64,000 bases of DNA. Source: Clostridium ihumii AP5 (lineage in GTDB: Bacteria; Bacillota; Clostridia; Clostridiales; Clostridiaceae). Each line of letters begins with the position of its first letter. Position 1 is the stretch's first letter. Below the pieces are notes generated by a model that was not told where the DNA came from, did not search any database, and worked only from the letters and a program-made list of their open reading frames with translations. Below are positions 24,308 to 33,745 of the stretch, piece by piece. The stretch lies in the NCBI RefSeq assembly GCF_000612845.1, contig NZ_CCAT010000043.1, positions 186,001 through 250,000 of the forward strand. Reading direction: 5' to 3'. The position numbers and the translations under genes were made by a program.

Positions 24308-25021
24308 ATGAAATATTTAAAAAGTAAAAAATACAACAATGAATTTATAAAAGAAAATATGATGGGTCCTAATTCAATGATAATATTGGAAAAATTGCTG
24401 GAGAATGTTAACTTAAAAAGCAATATGAGAGTATTAGATTTAGGTTGTGGTAAGGGATTAACATCAATATTTTTAGCAAAAGAATATGGAGTGCAAGTAT
24501 TTGCAGTAGATTTATGGATTTCAGCAAGTGAAAACTATAAACGATTTAAAAGTATGGGTTTAGAAAATCAAATTATACCAATACATGCAGATGCAACGGA
24601 ATTGCCTTTTGCAGATGAGTATTTTGATGCTGTCATAAGTGTAGATGCATATCATTATTTTGGAAGTAATGAAACATATTTTGATAAATACTTATCAAAA
24701 TTATTGAAAAAAGATGCATTAATTGCTATTGGTATTCCTGGCATGAAGTCTGAAATACATAATCGTATTCCAGATAAAATGAAATCTTACTGGGAAGAAG
24801 AGGCACTTGCAACATGGAATTCTTGCGATTGGTGGAAAAATTTATTATTAAAATCAACTAGTTTTGAAATTAAAAAAATTCAAGAAATGGATTGCTTTGA
24901 TGATGCATGGCAAGCTTGGTTAAATACAGATAATAAATTTGCACTTGAAGATAGGGCTATGATTAAAGCAGATAATGGTGAATATATGAATTTGATTTGC
25001 ATTATAGGAAATAAGAGATAA
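24308..25021 (+). CDS. SAM-dependent methyltransferase
   Basis: This 237-residue class I methyltransferase has motif I in MRVLDLGCGKGLTSIFLAKE (about residues 46-65), an acidic residue ending strand 2 (VFAVDLW), and motif IV PFADEYFDAVISVDAYHYFG. The N-terminus with FIKENMMGPNSMIILEKLLE resembles a clostridial and lactobacillar 'SAM-dependent methyltransferase' group. Substrate unknown. GAAAGGAAA precedes the ATG. Confidence 0.88.
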   Translation: MKYLKSKKYNNEFIKENMMGPNSMIILEKLLENVNLKSNMRVLDLGCGKGLTSIFLAKEYGVQVFAVDLWISASENYKRFKSMGLENQIIPIHADATELPFADEYFDAVISVDAYHYFGSNETYFDKYLSKLLKKDALIAIGIPGMKSEIHNRIPDKMKSYWEEEALATWNSCDWWKNLLLKSTSFEIKKIQEMDCFDDAWQAWLNTDNKFALEDRAMIKADNGEYMNLICIIGNKR

Positions 25022-25278
25022 GTATATTATAGGGGTTCAAGCTGAAAAATGAAATTATTCAAATATTAAATGAGGATAGTGTTAGTAAAGGAATCAGTAA
25101 TTATTTAAAACGTTATTCATAAAAATTTCAAAGAAACTCTAATAAATTTGCCATTTTATTTCCAAGAGTAAACGTCTATAAGTGAACTAAATTAAGAGCT
25201 ATGTAATTAAATTCTAGTCTATTTTTTTATAACTTCATTTAATGTCAAAAATAAAAGTGTAGGAGCTTGATAAATAAA
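25022..25278. other. Intergenic region with a repeat end and a short coding-like remnant
   Basis: A terminus of the dispersed repeat, TATAGGGGTTCAAG, lies at 25026-25039. It runs into a frame reading LKNEIIQILNEDSVSKGISN plus LKRYS and a stop near 25122, which looks like the C-terminus of a lost gene. Nothing else is recognised. Confidence 0.3.
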
Positions 25279-26120
25279 ATGATTTGTGAACTTAGTAAAA
25301 ATGAATATCATAAAATAAGATCTTTGATTAAGGGGCAAGAAGATATAAATGTTACTATAAATTCAATTATTGATAAAAATAATCGTGGAATAATATATGT
25401 TGATAATTTAGATAAACCTAGAGTTGCAATTATTTGGGCAATAGGATGTATGTATTATATTATTGGCGATACAGATAATGAAGACTTTAATAGTTCTTTA
25501 GATACTTTTATTACAAATGTACTTGGACCAGATAGTTTAGCAATTTGTAGTGGCACTCATTTTGGAATTACTATTTGTCAAGATGAAAATAAGTGGACAA
25601 GAAATCTAAATGCTATTTTTAATTATAGAAATCCATACAAAGAATATCGCTATTACTATGTTTTTGATAAAAATAAATATAAAAATTATGAAAATGATTT
25701 ACCAGAAGGATATATAATTAAAAGAATTGATAAGGATATTATTAATAATGACTTGGAAAATTTAATTGTAAATGATATTTTAGGTGATTTTTGGATTTCA
25801 GTTGATAACTTTTTAGACAAAGGTATTGGTTTTGCGTTTTAAAAGAAAATAAAATTATTAGCAATTGCTTTAGTGGATATGTAAGTGGAGAATTTCATGA
25901 TATTGTTATTAGAACTTATGGAGAAGAAAATGAAAGAAAAGGTTTTGCAACATCTGTATCTAGAGCATTTATAGATTGTTGCATTCTAAATAATATTACA
26001 CCATGTTGGAGCACTGACGAAGAAAATATAAGTTCTCAGAAAATTGCAGAAAAGTGTGGATTTAAGTTATATAAAAAATGTAAATCTTATTATTTTCCTT
26101 TTTTACAAGAACATAAATAA
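25279..26120 (+). pseudogene. GNAT_acetyltran-type acetyltransferase, frameshifted
   Basis: Two frames together make one protein of about 280 residues. The first (25279-25842) ends GIGFAF and a stop; the second picks up in the -1 register as CVLKENKIISNCFSGYVSGE, then RTYGEENERKGFATSVSRAF and TPCWSTDEENISSQKIAEKC, a complete GNAT acetyl-CoA half, ending at TAA 26120. Adding one T to the TTTT run at 25830-25833 would restore GGT TTT TGC GTT TTA, giving GIGFCVLKEN. So a single T was lost. The N-terminal frame has TAGGAG upstream, at slightly long spacing to ATG 25279. Confidence 0.75.
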
Positions 26121-26387
26121 ATCTTAAATAATGAATATTTATTGTAATATGGTATGAATATTAGTTATCAAATTACAGAATTTAAATGTAAAAAATTATG
26201 ATAATTAAATCTACAATAGGGATAGGGTAGATTTTAAATGTATAACCTGATGAAATGTTTAAATAGATGTAGGTGAAATATGTAATATATCTACATTAGC
26301 TATGTTAAATATTTCAGAATATAATGGACGAACAGAATTATTAAAAAAGATAGCAAATCAAATAATATAAATTTATGGAGGATTAAA
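26121..26387. other. Intergenic region with hairpin and a C-terminal-like remnant
   Basis: AAATCTAC (26207-26214) pairs with GTAGATTT (26227-26234), possibly ending the frameshifted GNAT transcript. From 26263 an open frame reads DVGEICNISTLAMLN and then SEYNGRTELLKKIANQII before a stop at 26370. It has no start with a ribosome site and looks like the tail of a lost gene. Confidence 0.3.
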
Positions 26388-26921
26388 ATGAGTTTAGATG
26401 AATTAAGGTTGGATTGTGCATTAAAACAAAAAAGGGGACTTCATATTATTATAGCTTCAATTATTATATGGGTAGCTATTTTATGTATACACTTATCTTC
26501 AATAAATATTTTAACTAAGAATTTATTTACATTTTGTTGTACAGCTCCATTATTACCAATTTCATATGGTATTTCAAAAGTTATTAAAATAGATTTTCAA
26601 AACAAGAAAAATCCTTTGACTAAATTAGGTATATTGTTTTCAGTAAATCAAATGTTGTACTTGCTTATTGCTATGTGGGTATATCCGACAGTACCAGATA
26701 AAATGTTGATGGTTATAGCTATAATTTTTGGAGCACATCTAATGCCTTATAGTTGGTTATATAAATCAAAAGTATATTTTGTTTTATCCATTATAATTCC
26801 TATATGTTCATTATTAATTGGACTTAAATTTCAGCCATTTATTCTTGCTATTATGATGATATTATTTCAAATGTTTTTTTCTGTAAGTCTTATTATTGAA
26901 AATAAAAAACTAGAAAAATAG
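26388..26921 (+). CDS. DUF7010-like integral membrane protein
   Basis: This 177-residue protein begins MSLDELRLDCALKQKRGLHI, followed by six predicted membrane helices. The charged opening with RGLHIIIASIIIW and the later GAHLMPYSWLYKSKVY are features I associate with the DUF7010 group of small Firmicutes membrane proteins. Function unknown. TGGAGG precedes the ATG. It is isolated from neighbours by long AT-rich gaps. Confidence 0.7.
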   Translation: MSLDELRLDCALKQKRGLHIIIASIIIWVAILCIHLSSINILTKNLFTFCCTAPLLPISYGISKVIKIDFQNKKNPLTKLGILFSVNQMLYLLIAMWVYPTVPDKMLMVIAIIFGAHLMPYSWLYKSKVYFVLSIIIPICSLLIGLKFQPFILAIMMILFQMFFSVSLIIENKKLEK

Positions 26922-27100
26922 AATATTAGAAGTAATAGAATATAGAAAAATTAAAAAGCATTAGAAGAACTCACGAAGCAGAGTGATATACTTTTGTATT
27001 TAGCAAGAAAAAGATAAATGCTTTAAAATCTTATATTTTCAGCTAAAGGCAATTGTATTATAATACAATTTATATAAACTAAAATTTGAGGTGAAATAAT

Positions 27101-27466
27101 ATGGATAAATATACAAAAGAAGAATTGATAGAAGCACTAAAAGTTGTATCCTCAACTATAAGTAAGTGTGAAAAAATGCAACCCAAGTTTGCAGAAGGCA
27201 CATCTCAACATACACTTCTTAGAAATAGGATAAAGGCTATGTATATTTCAAGAGCAGTAATAGCAAATGAAAATACTATAGAAAAATATACAAAAGAAGA
27301 ATTAGTAAAAGCGCTACCACCAGTATCTTCAATTATAAGTAAATGTGAAAAAGCACAGTTAAAATTTGAGGAGGGTACATCTTATTATAAGCGTTTTAAG
27401 AAGATAATAGATGCAATGTATATTTCAAAATCATTAATAATGAATGAAATTAGTGCAAGAGATTAA
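27101..27466 (+). CDS. Hypothetical protein with two tandem copies of a 55-residue helical unit
   Basis: This 121-residue protein is an internal duplication. Residues 3-57 and 62-116 share KYTKEEL-EAL, VSS-ISKCEK, KF-EGTS and the end pattern R-K-I-AMYIS--LI-NE. The unit is helical with one conserved cysteine in SKCEK. I have seen single-unit clostridial hypothetical proteins with this pattern but know no function. GAGGTGAAA precedes the ATG. No membrane segment or signal peptide is present. Confidence 0.7.
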   Translation: MDKYTKEELIEALKVVSSTISKCEKMQPKFAEGTSQHTLLRNRIKAMYISRAVIANENTIEKYTKEELVKALPPVSSIISKCEKAQLKFEEGTSYYKRFKKIIDAMYISKSLIMNEISARD

Positions 27467-27794
27467 TTTAAAACTTTTAAGTATAACTAAAGTTCTAGGC
27501 ATTCAAATTAAAAGTTGATGAAACACTACATTAAAGTGCTGCAAAACTCAGAAATGAATTTGTAGTATTTTGTTTTATATTAAACTCTTTTATGTAATAA
27601 AGAATACTATAATTTAATTAAAAGACTCTTCTAACTAATGTACAAGTTAAGAATACATGTAATTTAAAAGATTTTCCTAAAAATATTATTTATAAGTATA
27701 TTTTATAGTATTTACAAAATATATTGTTCATAAAATATAATAACAGTATATTTTGTTTTAAAAATACATGAGATATAAATTGGAGGAATTAAAT
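27467..27794. other. Gene-free intergenic stretch with a weak hairpin
   Basis: About 330 bp of AT-rich DNA. An imperfect hairpin with arms ACACTACA (near 27521) and TGTAGTAT (near 27566), followed by TTTTG, may terminate the preceding gene. No other signal is seen. Confidence 0.35.
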
Positions 27795-28172
27795 ATGGGA
27801 TTTTGGATATTTATGATGATTATGAATTTATTAATTCCATTTACTATGTTGGGATTTGGAAAATACTCTAGCAAAAATGCACCAAAAGAAATTAATGATA
27901 TTTTTGGATATAGAACATCTATGTCAAAAAAGAATAAAGATACTTGGGAGTTCGCACATCATTACTGCGGAAAGTTATGGATTAAATGTGGATGGATAAC
28001 ATTAGTGTTTTCCATTATAGCAATGTTAGTTGTAATAGGTAAAGCTATAAATGTTGTAGGAATTACTAGTGGAATAGTTTGCATAGTTCAATGCATTGTT
28101 CTTATAGGTTCAATTTTCATTGTGGAACGAGCATTAAAAAAGAAATTTGATAATAATGGTAAATTAAGATAA
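27795..28172 (+). CDS. SdpI-family membrane protein
   Basis: This 125-residue protein has three to four membrane helices and the SdpI-family signature INDIFGYRTSMSKKNKDTWE followed by FAHHYCGKLW between helices 1 and 2. In Bacillus, SdpI protects against the toxic peptide SdpC and can sequester a repressor; most homologues are unstudied. No SdpC-like toxin gene or SdpR-like repressor is next to it here. GGAGG precedes ATG 27795; the ORF extension to 27768 has no site. Confidence 0.83.
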   Translation: MGFWIFMMIMNLLIPFTMLGFGKYSSKNAPKEINDIFGYRTSMSKKNKDTWEFAHHYCGKLWIKCGWITLVFSIIAMLVVIGKAINVVGITSGIVCIVQCIVLIGSIFIVERALKKKFDNNGKLR

Positions 28173-28255
28173 AATTTACAATAATAGTATATTAAATAGG
28201 ATGAGAATTAAAATTTAAGCGAGTATGTTAGACATTGTAAGGAGAGTAAGTGACT

Positions 28256-29026
28256 ATGGATATGAGATTAAAGTTTAATGAGGACGTATATAATTATGAT
28301 AAAGCCAGGCCCAGTTATCCAAAAGAAATGTTTTTAGATATAATTAATTATTCAAATATCAATTTTAAACATAAGGCTTTAGAAATCGGAATTGGCACTG
28401 GAAAGGCAACTATGCCTATTTTGCAATCTGGGTGCAATGTTACTTCAATTGAATTAGGAAATAATCTTGCAGAGCATGTAAAGGATAAATTTAGCAATTA
28501 TAGTAATTTTAATGTTATTAATGATGATTTTATGAAGTATCCATTTGATAGTGAATCTCTTGATTTTATATATTCAGCAACTGCATTTCATTGGCTTCCA
28601 GAAGAGGAAGCATTTACAAAAATACAGAATATTTTAAAAATGAACGGTACTATAGCACTATTTTGGAACCATCCATTTCCGAATAGAGAAGATGACATTA
28701 GTAATATTGTAAATAGAAAAATTTATGATAAATATAGACCTACTAATAAAAAGATAGAAGAATTTTCAAAAAAAGATTGTGAAATATATGTTGACAAGCT
28801 AAATAAATTTGGATTTAAAGATGTTGTATGTAAGTTATATCATAGAAAAAGAACGCTTACATCTGATGAGTATATAGAATTACTAAATACATATTCAGAT
28901 CATCGTGCATTACAAATAGATTTAAAGAATAATTTTGAAAGAGATATGAAATCTTCAATTGATGAAGTTGGTGGCAAAATAAATATATATGACACAATAG
29001 ATTTGTATTTAGCAAGAAAGCTATAA
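28256..29026 (+). CDS. SAM-dependent methyltransferase (Methyltransf_11 type)
   Basis: This 256-residue enzyme starts MDMRLKFNEDVYNYDKARPS, has motif I KALEIGIGTGKATMPILQSG (about 43-62), an acidic residue in VTSIELG, and the post-motif SATAFHWLPEEEAFTKIQ. This matches the common 'class I SAM-dependent methyltransferase' group that includes yeast trans-aconitate-type enzymes. The substrate is not inferable. AAGGAGAG is ten bases before ATG 28256. Genes for two GNATs follow within 700 bp. Confidence 0.9.
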   Translation: MDMRLKFNEDVYNYDKARPSYPKEMFLDIINYSNINFKHKALEIGIGTGKATMPILQSGCNVTSIELGNNLAEHVKDKFSNYSNFNVINDDFMKYPFDSESLDFIYSATAFHWLPEEEAFTKIQNILKMNGTIALFWNHPFPNREDDISNIVNRKIYDKYRPTNKKIEEFSKKDCEIYVDKLNKFGFKDVVCKLYHRKRTLTSDEYIELLNTYSDHRALQIDLKNNFERDMKSSIDEVGGKINIYDTIDLYLARKL

Positions 29027-29102
29027 ATAAAGAAATTTATTGATAATAAAATTAGTGTTTATAACAAAATATTAATAATTAGGAAAAGAGGGTATAGATT
29101 AT

Positions 29103-29621
29103 ATGATTATAGAAGAATTTCAAACAGATAGATTAATTATGAAAAGTACTAAGAAAGAAGATACAACATTTTGCTTAGATATGTGGTTAGATGATGAGAT
29201 GGGCAAATATCTTTCAGATCCACCAAGAGATAAAGCTGGTGACACTTATTTAAAGTGGAAAGAGGATATAGAAATTTATGATGGTTGCTACTATTTTATT
29301 GCAATTTCAAAAGAAACAGGAGAGTATATTGGAGCATGTAGCACAGTTCCAAGTGAAGATAATAAACATTGGGATTTAGGATATAGTGTTCATAAAAAAT
29401 ATTGGAAGCAAGGTTATGGTACAGAAATGATAAATGGACTAATTAAATTTTGCTATATTAACGGTGGAAGAAAAATTACAGCTGATGTAGCAAAAGAAAA
29501 TGCAGCATCTAATGCATTATTAAGAAAACTTAAATTCTACATTGAAAAAGAGAGTACTTTTAAAAAGAATGGAACGGACATTATATATGAGAATTATACT
29601 TATAGACTTGATTTAAATTAA
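29103..29621 (+). CDS. GNAT N-acetyltransferase (Acetyltransf_3)
   Basis: This 172-residue RimJ/RimL-type GNAT begins EEFQTDRLIMKSTKKEDTTF. The acetyl-CoA motif is LGYSVHKKYWKQGYGTEMIN (about 99-118), and AKENAASNALLRKLKFYIEK is the second conserved block. The middle segment CYYFIAISKETGEYIGACST is typical of the family. AGAGGG lies upstream. The next GNAT gene starts 69 bp after its stop. Confidence 0.9.
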   Translation: MIIEEFQTDRLIMKSTKKEDTTFCLDMWLDDEMGKYLSDPPRDKAGDTYLKWKEDIEIYDGCYYFIAISKETGEYIGACSTVPSEDNKHWDLGYSVHKKYWKQGYGTEMINGLIKFCYINGGRKITADVAKENAASNALLRKLKFYIEKESTFKKNGTDIIYENYTYRLDLN

Positions 29622-29690
29622 ATATAGTTAAAAAGAAGTTTTATAATTAAACCTTATAATTATTTTAATTTAAAATATGGAGGTAAGATT

Positions 29691-30251
29691 ATGTTAAATC
29701 ATAAAGGCACTAAAATGTTAAAGACGGAGAGATTAATATTAAGGAAAATATTTCCGGAAGATGCTGAAATGGTTTATAAATGGATGAGCGATCCAGAAGT
29801 ATGCAAATATGAACGTTGGAATGTCCATAAAAATAGCGATTTTACTCGTGGATATATTATTGAAGTATTTGATGATTATAAATCTGATTATACATACCAA
29901 TGGGGCATAGAATTAAATAAAAGGTTGATAGGTTCCATTAGTATTGTAAATGTTGATGATTTTGATCAAAAAGCAGTTATGGGGTATTGCATTGAAAAAA
30001 ACTTTTGGTCTAATGGATATGCAACAGAAGCTGTAAAAGCAGTTTTAAAATATATGTTTATTGAAATAGGCATAAATAGAATTGAGGCTTCTCATTCTGT
30101 AAATAATAAAGCTTCAGGCAGGGTGTTAGAAAAGGCAGGTATGATATTAGAAGGTCATGCAAAAGACTACTATTATTGTAATATGGGTTTTCAAGATAGT
30201 TATCTTTATGGGTTAACTAAAAGTATGTATATTAAAAATAATTTTAGTTAG
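29691..30251 (+). CDS. GNAT N-acetyltransferase (RimJ/RimL type)
   Basis: This 186-residue acetyltransferase has LKTERLILRKIFPEDAEMVY near the N-terminus, motif A in GYCIEKNFWSNGYATEAVKA (about 102-121) and motif B SVNNKASGRVLEKAGMILEG. These features are standard for ribosomal-protein-alanine-acetyltransferase-like GNATs. GGAGGTAAG precedes the ATG. It is the last gene in a methyltransferase-GNAT-GNAT run. Confidence 0.92.
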   Translation: MLNHKGTKMLKTERLILRKIFPEDAEMVYKWMSDPEVCKYERWNVHKNSDFTRGYIIEVFDDYKSDYTYQWGIELNKRLIGSISIVNVDDFDQKAVMGYCIEKNFWSNGYATEAVKAVLKYMFIEIGINRIEASHSVNNKASGRVLEKAGMILEGHAKDYYYCNMGFQDSYLYGLTKSMYIKNNFS

Positions 30252-30324
30252 AAAAGTATAACATATCTGATAGATGTATAAAGTAACTTGTATAGATATA
30301 TTAATATAATGAAAGAGGGTATAA

Positions 30325-31704
30325 ATGGAAAATGACAATTTAAATAATAAATCTATAAACCCTTGGCATAATCCTATAAGTAATATTACATGGGGTTTTA
30401 TGTTTACTTTAATAACTTTTAATTTTTTAAATCTGCAATATATATTAACAACAGTAGGTGCTATTTTATTATATATTGGATTCTATAATTTACGTAAGGA
30501 AAATGAAGCGCTTAACATTGCATGGATTTTTTCTATAATAAATATAATAATTCATATGTTAAAACTAATATTTATAAGTACACCATTAAATATTAAATTT
30601 CAAAGAAGCATCATAATGACTATTATTTTAATTGTTTTTAACATAAGCTTTCTTATTATATTTCAAAATGGATTAAAAAATATTTTTAAAAATGCCAATG
30701 TAATTCAACGTAAAAATCCAATTTTATATATGATTATTTTAGAAATCATTATTTTAATTTGTGCTACAACAGGAATTGGTAGTAGTTTTTTTGTAGTTAT
30801 CCCAATACTTTTTTTCTGTTTTTATAATTTACACTCACTTTATAAACTAAAAGATGATTTAAGTAATATTGAAAAATTAAATAAATCTGCAAATATTAAT
30901 GCAAATAAATATATTTTTGTATATGTACTATTCTGCTTTCTTATAGTTATTATTTGTAACTTATCATTTAATCATATTAAATTAGAAAGTAAAAAAGTTG
31001 CTTTAAAAAATGCTGAAGAGATAAGATATAAACTTATAAATATGAAATTTCCAGATTATATTATTAAAGATATGTCAGATGAGGAAGTTAATTTGCTAAA
31101 AAATGCTGTAAAAATAGATGTATCTGATGAAATTTTAATGTTTGATAGTAAAGAAAAGAGTGTTAAGAATAAGTGGGGTGTATATAACAATATTACAAAA
31201 CCTGGTAGAATGAATTTAAAATCAACACACATTTATATTGAGTTGAAAAATAATACAATGTATGCACTTGAATATTTTCAATGGCTAGATGGAAAGGCCT
31301 ATTGGCATGATGGTTTTACTATTAGTTGTTCGGAGAAAACAGAAATTGTAAGTGGAAAGCTATTATATGAAAAAAATGAAGAAAACTATTTTGCAACTAT
31401 ACCAAGATTAAAAAATGAAACTAATATAGAAGAAGATTGGTTTGGTGGCAAAAGAGAAACAGAAAAAATCACTGGTGCTGTAAATTATCCTTTTGGATCA
31501 AAATCTCAAAGAGGATATGTGCTATATGAATTAAATCTTAAAGATAATAACTGTGATGGTATTAGTATATTTAATTATATACACTATAAAACTCCATTCA
31601 GGATTCCTTATAAAGAAACAGAACACAACAATTTAATGTTTAATAATAACTCAAAACAACACAGTCATAATTTTCCCTCTTGGGATTATTGTGAAACTAA
31701 CTAA
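30325..31704 (+). CDS. Unrecognised membrane protein with about 230-residue C-terminal domain
   Basis: This 459-residue protein has six hydrophobic helices between about residues 22 and 225, followed by a soluble domain containing WGVYNNITKPGRMNLKSTHI, TMYALEYFQWLDGKAYWHDG and DWFGGKRETEKITGAVNYPF. I do not recognise a family. The soluble part is beta-rich with several tryptophans and may face the outside. AGAGGG precedes the ATG. A long perfect hairpin follows. It is preceded by the GNAT pair, but no functional link is evident. Confidence 0.7.
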   Translation: MENDNLNNKSINPWHNPISNITWGFMFTLITFNFLNLQYILTTVGAILLYIGFYNLRKENEALNIAWIFSIINIIIHMLKLIFISTPLNIKFQRSIIMTIILIVFNISFLIIFQNGLKNIFKNANVIQRKNPILYMIILEIIILICATTGIGSSFFVVIPILFFCFYNLHSLYKLKDDLSNIEKLNKSANINANKYIFVYVLFCFLIVIICNLSFNHIKLESKKVALKNAEEIRYKLINMKFPDYIIKDMSDEEVNLLKNAVKIDVSDEILMFDSKEKSVKNKWGVYNNITKPGRMNLKSTHIYIELKNNTMYALEYFQWLDGKAYWHDGFTISCSEKTEIVSGKLLYEKNEENYFATIPRLKNETNIEEDWFGGKRETEKITGAVNYPFGSKSQRGYVLYELNLKDNNCDGISIFNYIHYKTPFRIPYKETEHNNLMFNNNSKQHSHNFPSWDYCETN

Positions 31705-31750
31705 AAAAATATTGAAATTTGAAATCATAACTATGTAATATTAAATAATT

Positions 31751-31795
31751 ACTACTTCTTTGAATAACATTACTATTATTCAAAGAAGTAGTTTA
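31751..31795. terminator. Terminator-like perfect hairpin
   Basis: A perfect 17-bp stem (31751-31767 with 31776-31792) and an 8-base loop. The T-tracts are short on both strands, so it may be weak. Confidence 0.6.
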
Positions 31796-31798
31796 AAG

Positions 31799-32026
31799 TG
31801 TAGTACAAAATTAACAATTAATAATGAAGGGTAAAACTGAAATCTCAGTTTTTTTAATCAATTTTTATAATGATTTGCAACGCAAATTATTTCAACATCA
31901 TTGTTAATTGCTAACTGTTAATTATTAATTGTTAATTGGTTCCAAATATGATAATAGAATAAACTGTAATATCATTAGCATTATTTGATAAAACTATTAT
32001 TTTTGATTCCAACTTGGAACCCCATA
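31799..32026 (-). repeat. Dispersed repeat, one end missing (copy B)
   Basis: It shares with copy C the blocks ACAAAATTAACAATTA, AATGAAGG-TAAAACTGAA, CAGTTTTTT and TTAATTGGTTCCAAATAT, and ends in CCAACTTGGAACCCCATAG at 32026. The TATAGGAATCC end is absent. Repeated TTAATTGTTAATT units form internal palindromes. It fills most of the gap before the DUF4317 gene. Confidence 0.6.
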
Positions 32027-32053
32027 GTTATGATTGATTTTAATTTATAGATT

Positions 32054-33442
32054 TTAAAGTAAATTATCTAATCCATTAACTGTGGCTTGTTCAGTTTCTT
32101 TCATTGGAATAACTATACACTTTTCCCCATCAATTATTTGAGATTTTATTTGAGGAACTTTTTCAGGTTTTACTTGAAGTATAATGTCATAATTACTTTC
32201 ATTATTATGATTTAAATTTGCATCATTATCTTTTTCTGATGAAACATTTTCAGGTTCATCTATTGATGAAATCTCACTTTCGTTAGATTCTTCATTTATA
32301 TCATCTGAATCGTTAGGTGTTTTTTGCAATATAGTATTTTCGGTTTCAGGGTCTAAAGATGCTTCGCTTTTTATTTCATCAAGTTCATTTTTAAGTAGTT
32401 CTACTTGTTTTTCAAGATGTTTTTCTTTTCGTCTTTGAGCATTTGCTTTAAGTGCTTTTGTATCAATTAAATTTTCTGCTAATGGAAGGTCATCACCAAA
32501 ATTTTCTACATAAGATTTTTCAATTTCCGTTGTAATATCCTCTGGAACACCACTATCCAACAATAGGTTTTGTATATCCTTTTTTGTTAATGTTATAGGT
32601 TCACAATCTGTGTCCTCATATATAGAATTATATTCATCTACCATAGCATTTAAATTTTCCTGCACTTCCATAAAAATCTTATCTGCTTTCTTCTCATCAG
32701 CACTAAAGGAATCTTTAATTATTAATTGAAAAGCTTCTTTTTGAACAGTAGTTGTTTGTTTTGAAGAGCATCCCAAAGCATTTTCCATTAATTCAGGATG
32801 AGTGTCTTTTGCATTTTTAGTATAATACATAATAGAATTAACATCAGAACTACGGTCAATAAAAGCAGGGAATACAAAACCATTAATTGGTTGATCAACA
32901 ACCCAATCTCTAATTCTAGCTTTTATTTTATTTTCATTTTCAGAATATCTAAGACCAGGTTCTGAAAGTGAAACTGGGCATATTGCACATAAAACATATT
33001 CATAAACTTCTTCCGATTCATCTATTTTTCTATTATCAGAAGTTTTAGTAATTACATCATAAGCATCATGGAATAGAAGTATCAAAAAATTACCGGTGTA
33101 ATTAAAGTTATCTATAATTAAATCATAAAATCCATCAAGAATAGTATCATCTTTTAGTTGGCTTTTTTTCAATTGCATAAGAGAAAGCTGTCTTTCGTTC
33201 GTAAGTTCCTCGTTAAGTGGAAAGTTAAGTTCAAGAATATTATTTCCAATGGTTCCGGAAAGTACTTTCTTAGCAATTTCTAAGTATTTAAAGTATTCAT
33301 CATCATCCAAATTTAAAAAGGTTTCTCTAAATTTTAAAATAACATGTTTTTCACTATTAACATAACAACCACACATTTTAGTGAATGTACAATGGTCTTT
33401 TTTAAATCTCTTTTTTAATTCAAGTATATCTTTTTTTCTCAT
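32054..33442 (-). CDS. DUF4317 domain-containing protein
   Basis: This 462-residue protein begins MRKKDILELKKRFKKDHCTF and continues with KMCGCYVNSEKHVILKFRET, the signature of DUF4317, a family nearly confined to clostridia. Residues 1-330 form the domain; the remaining 130 residues are an acidic, coiled-coil and low-complexity tail (Glu/Asp/Ser-rich) ending in KCIVIPMKETEQATVNGL. No membrane segment. Function unknown. The ATG is preceded by AAGGGG on the minus strand. Confidence 0.88.
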   Translation of the reverse strand: MRKKDILELKKRFKKDHCTFTKMCGCYVNSEKHVILKFRETFLNLDDDEYFKYLEIAKKVLSGTIGNNILELNFPLNEELTNERQLSLMQLKKSQLKDDTILDGFYDLIIDNFNYTGNFLILLFHDAYDVITKTSDNRKIDESEEVYEYVLCAICPVSLSEPGLRYSENENKIKARIRDWVVDQPINGFVFPAFIDRSSDVNSIMYYTKNAKDTHPELMENALGCSSKQTTTVQKEAFQLIIKDSFSADEKKADKIFMEVQENLNAMVDEYNSIYEDTDCEPITLTKKDIQNLLLDSGVPEDITTEIEKSYVENFGDDLPLAENLIDTKALKANAQRRKEKHLEKQVELLKNELDEIKSEASLDPETENTILQKTPNDSDDINEESNESEISSIDEPENVSSEKDNDANLNHNNESNYDIILQVKPEKVPQIKSQIIDGEKCIVIPMKETEQATVNGLDNLL

Positions 33443-33467
33443 ATAAAAAACCCCTTAATGTAGTATT

Positions 33468-33518
33468 TATAGGGTTCCAAGTTAACTATTCTTAAACTTT
33501 CAACTATGGATTCCTATA
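33468..33518 (+). repeat. Minimal dispersed repeat with both ends (copy H, 51 bp)
   Basis: The sequence opens TATAGGGTTCCAAGTTAACT and closes CTATGGATTCCTATA. It retains both termini of copy C, with almost the entire interior deleted. It lies 26 bp upstream of the DUF4317 start. Confidence 0.55.
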
Positions 33519-33745
33519 TAAGTAACATATTTACTAATAATTATAATGTTTTTTTCATTTTAATTAAAGGTTATATTATAACTATTTTCAATGATTACAA
33601 CAATACTAATGAAAAAATTTTAGTAAATATAAGAAAACAAAATTAAATTGGAAAGTTTTCTAGAAAAATATTTTAAAAAATGATATTATTTTTCTATATT
33701 TATGATAAGCTATATTAAGAAATTTATAATGTTTAGGAGAAAATT
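33519..33745. other. Intergenic region, no gene seen
   Basis: AT-rich region between divergent genes; presumed promoters for both directions. GATATTATTT near 33681 may be part of a -10 for the plus-strand gene. Nothing firmer can be supported. Confidence 0.35.

Noticed and set aside
25828-25848. Programmed -1 frameshift at GTTTTAAAAG joining the two GNAT halves.
   Set aside because: The zero-frame codons do not form a proper X-XXY-YYZ slippery heptamer and no downstream pseudoknot is visible; loss of one T explains the data more simply.
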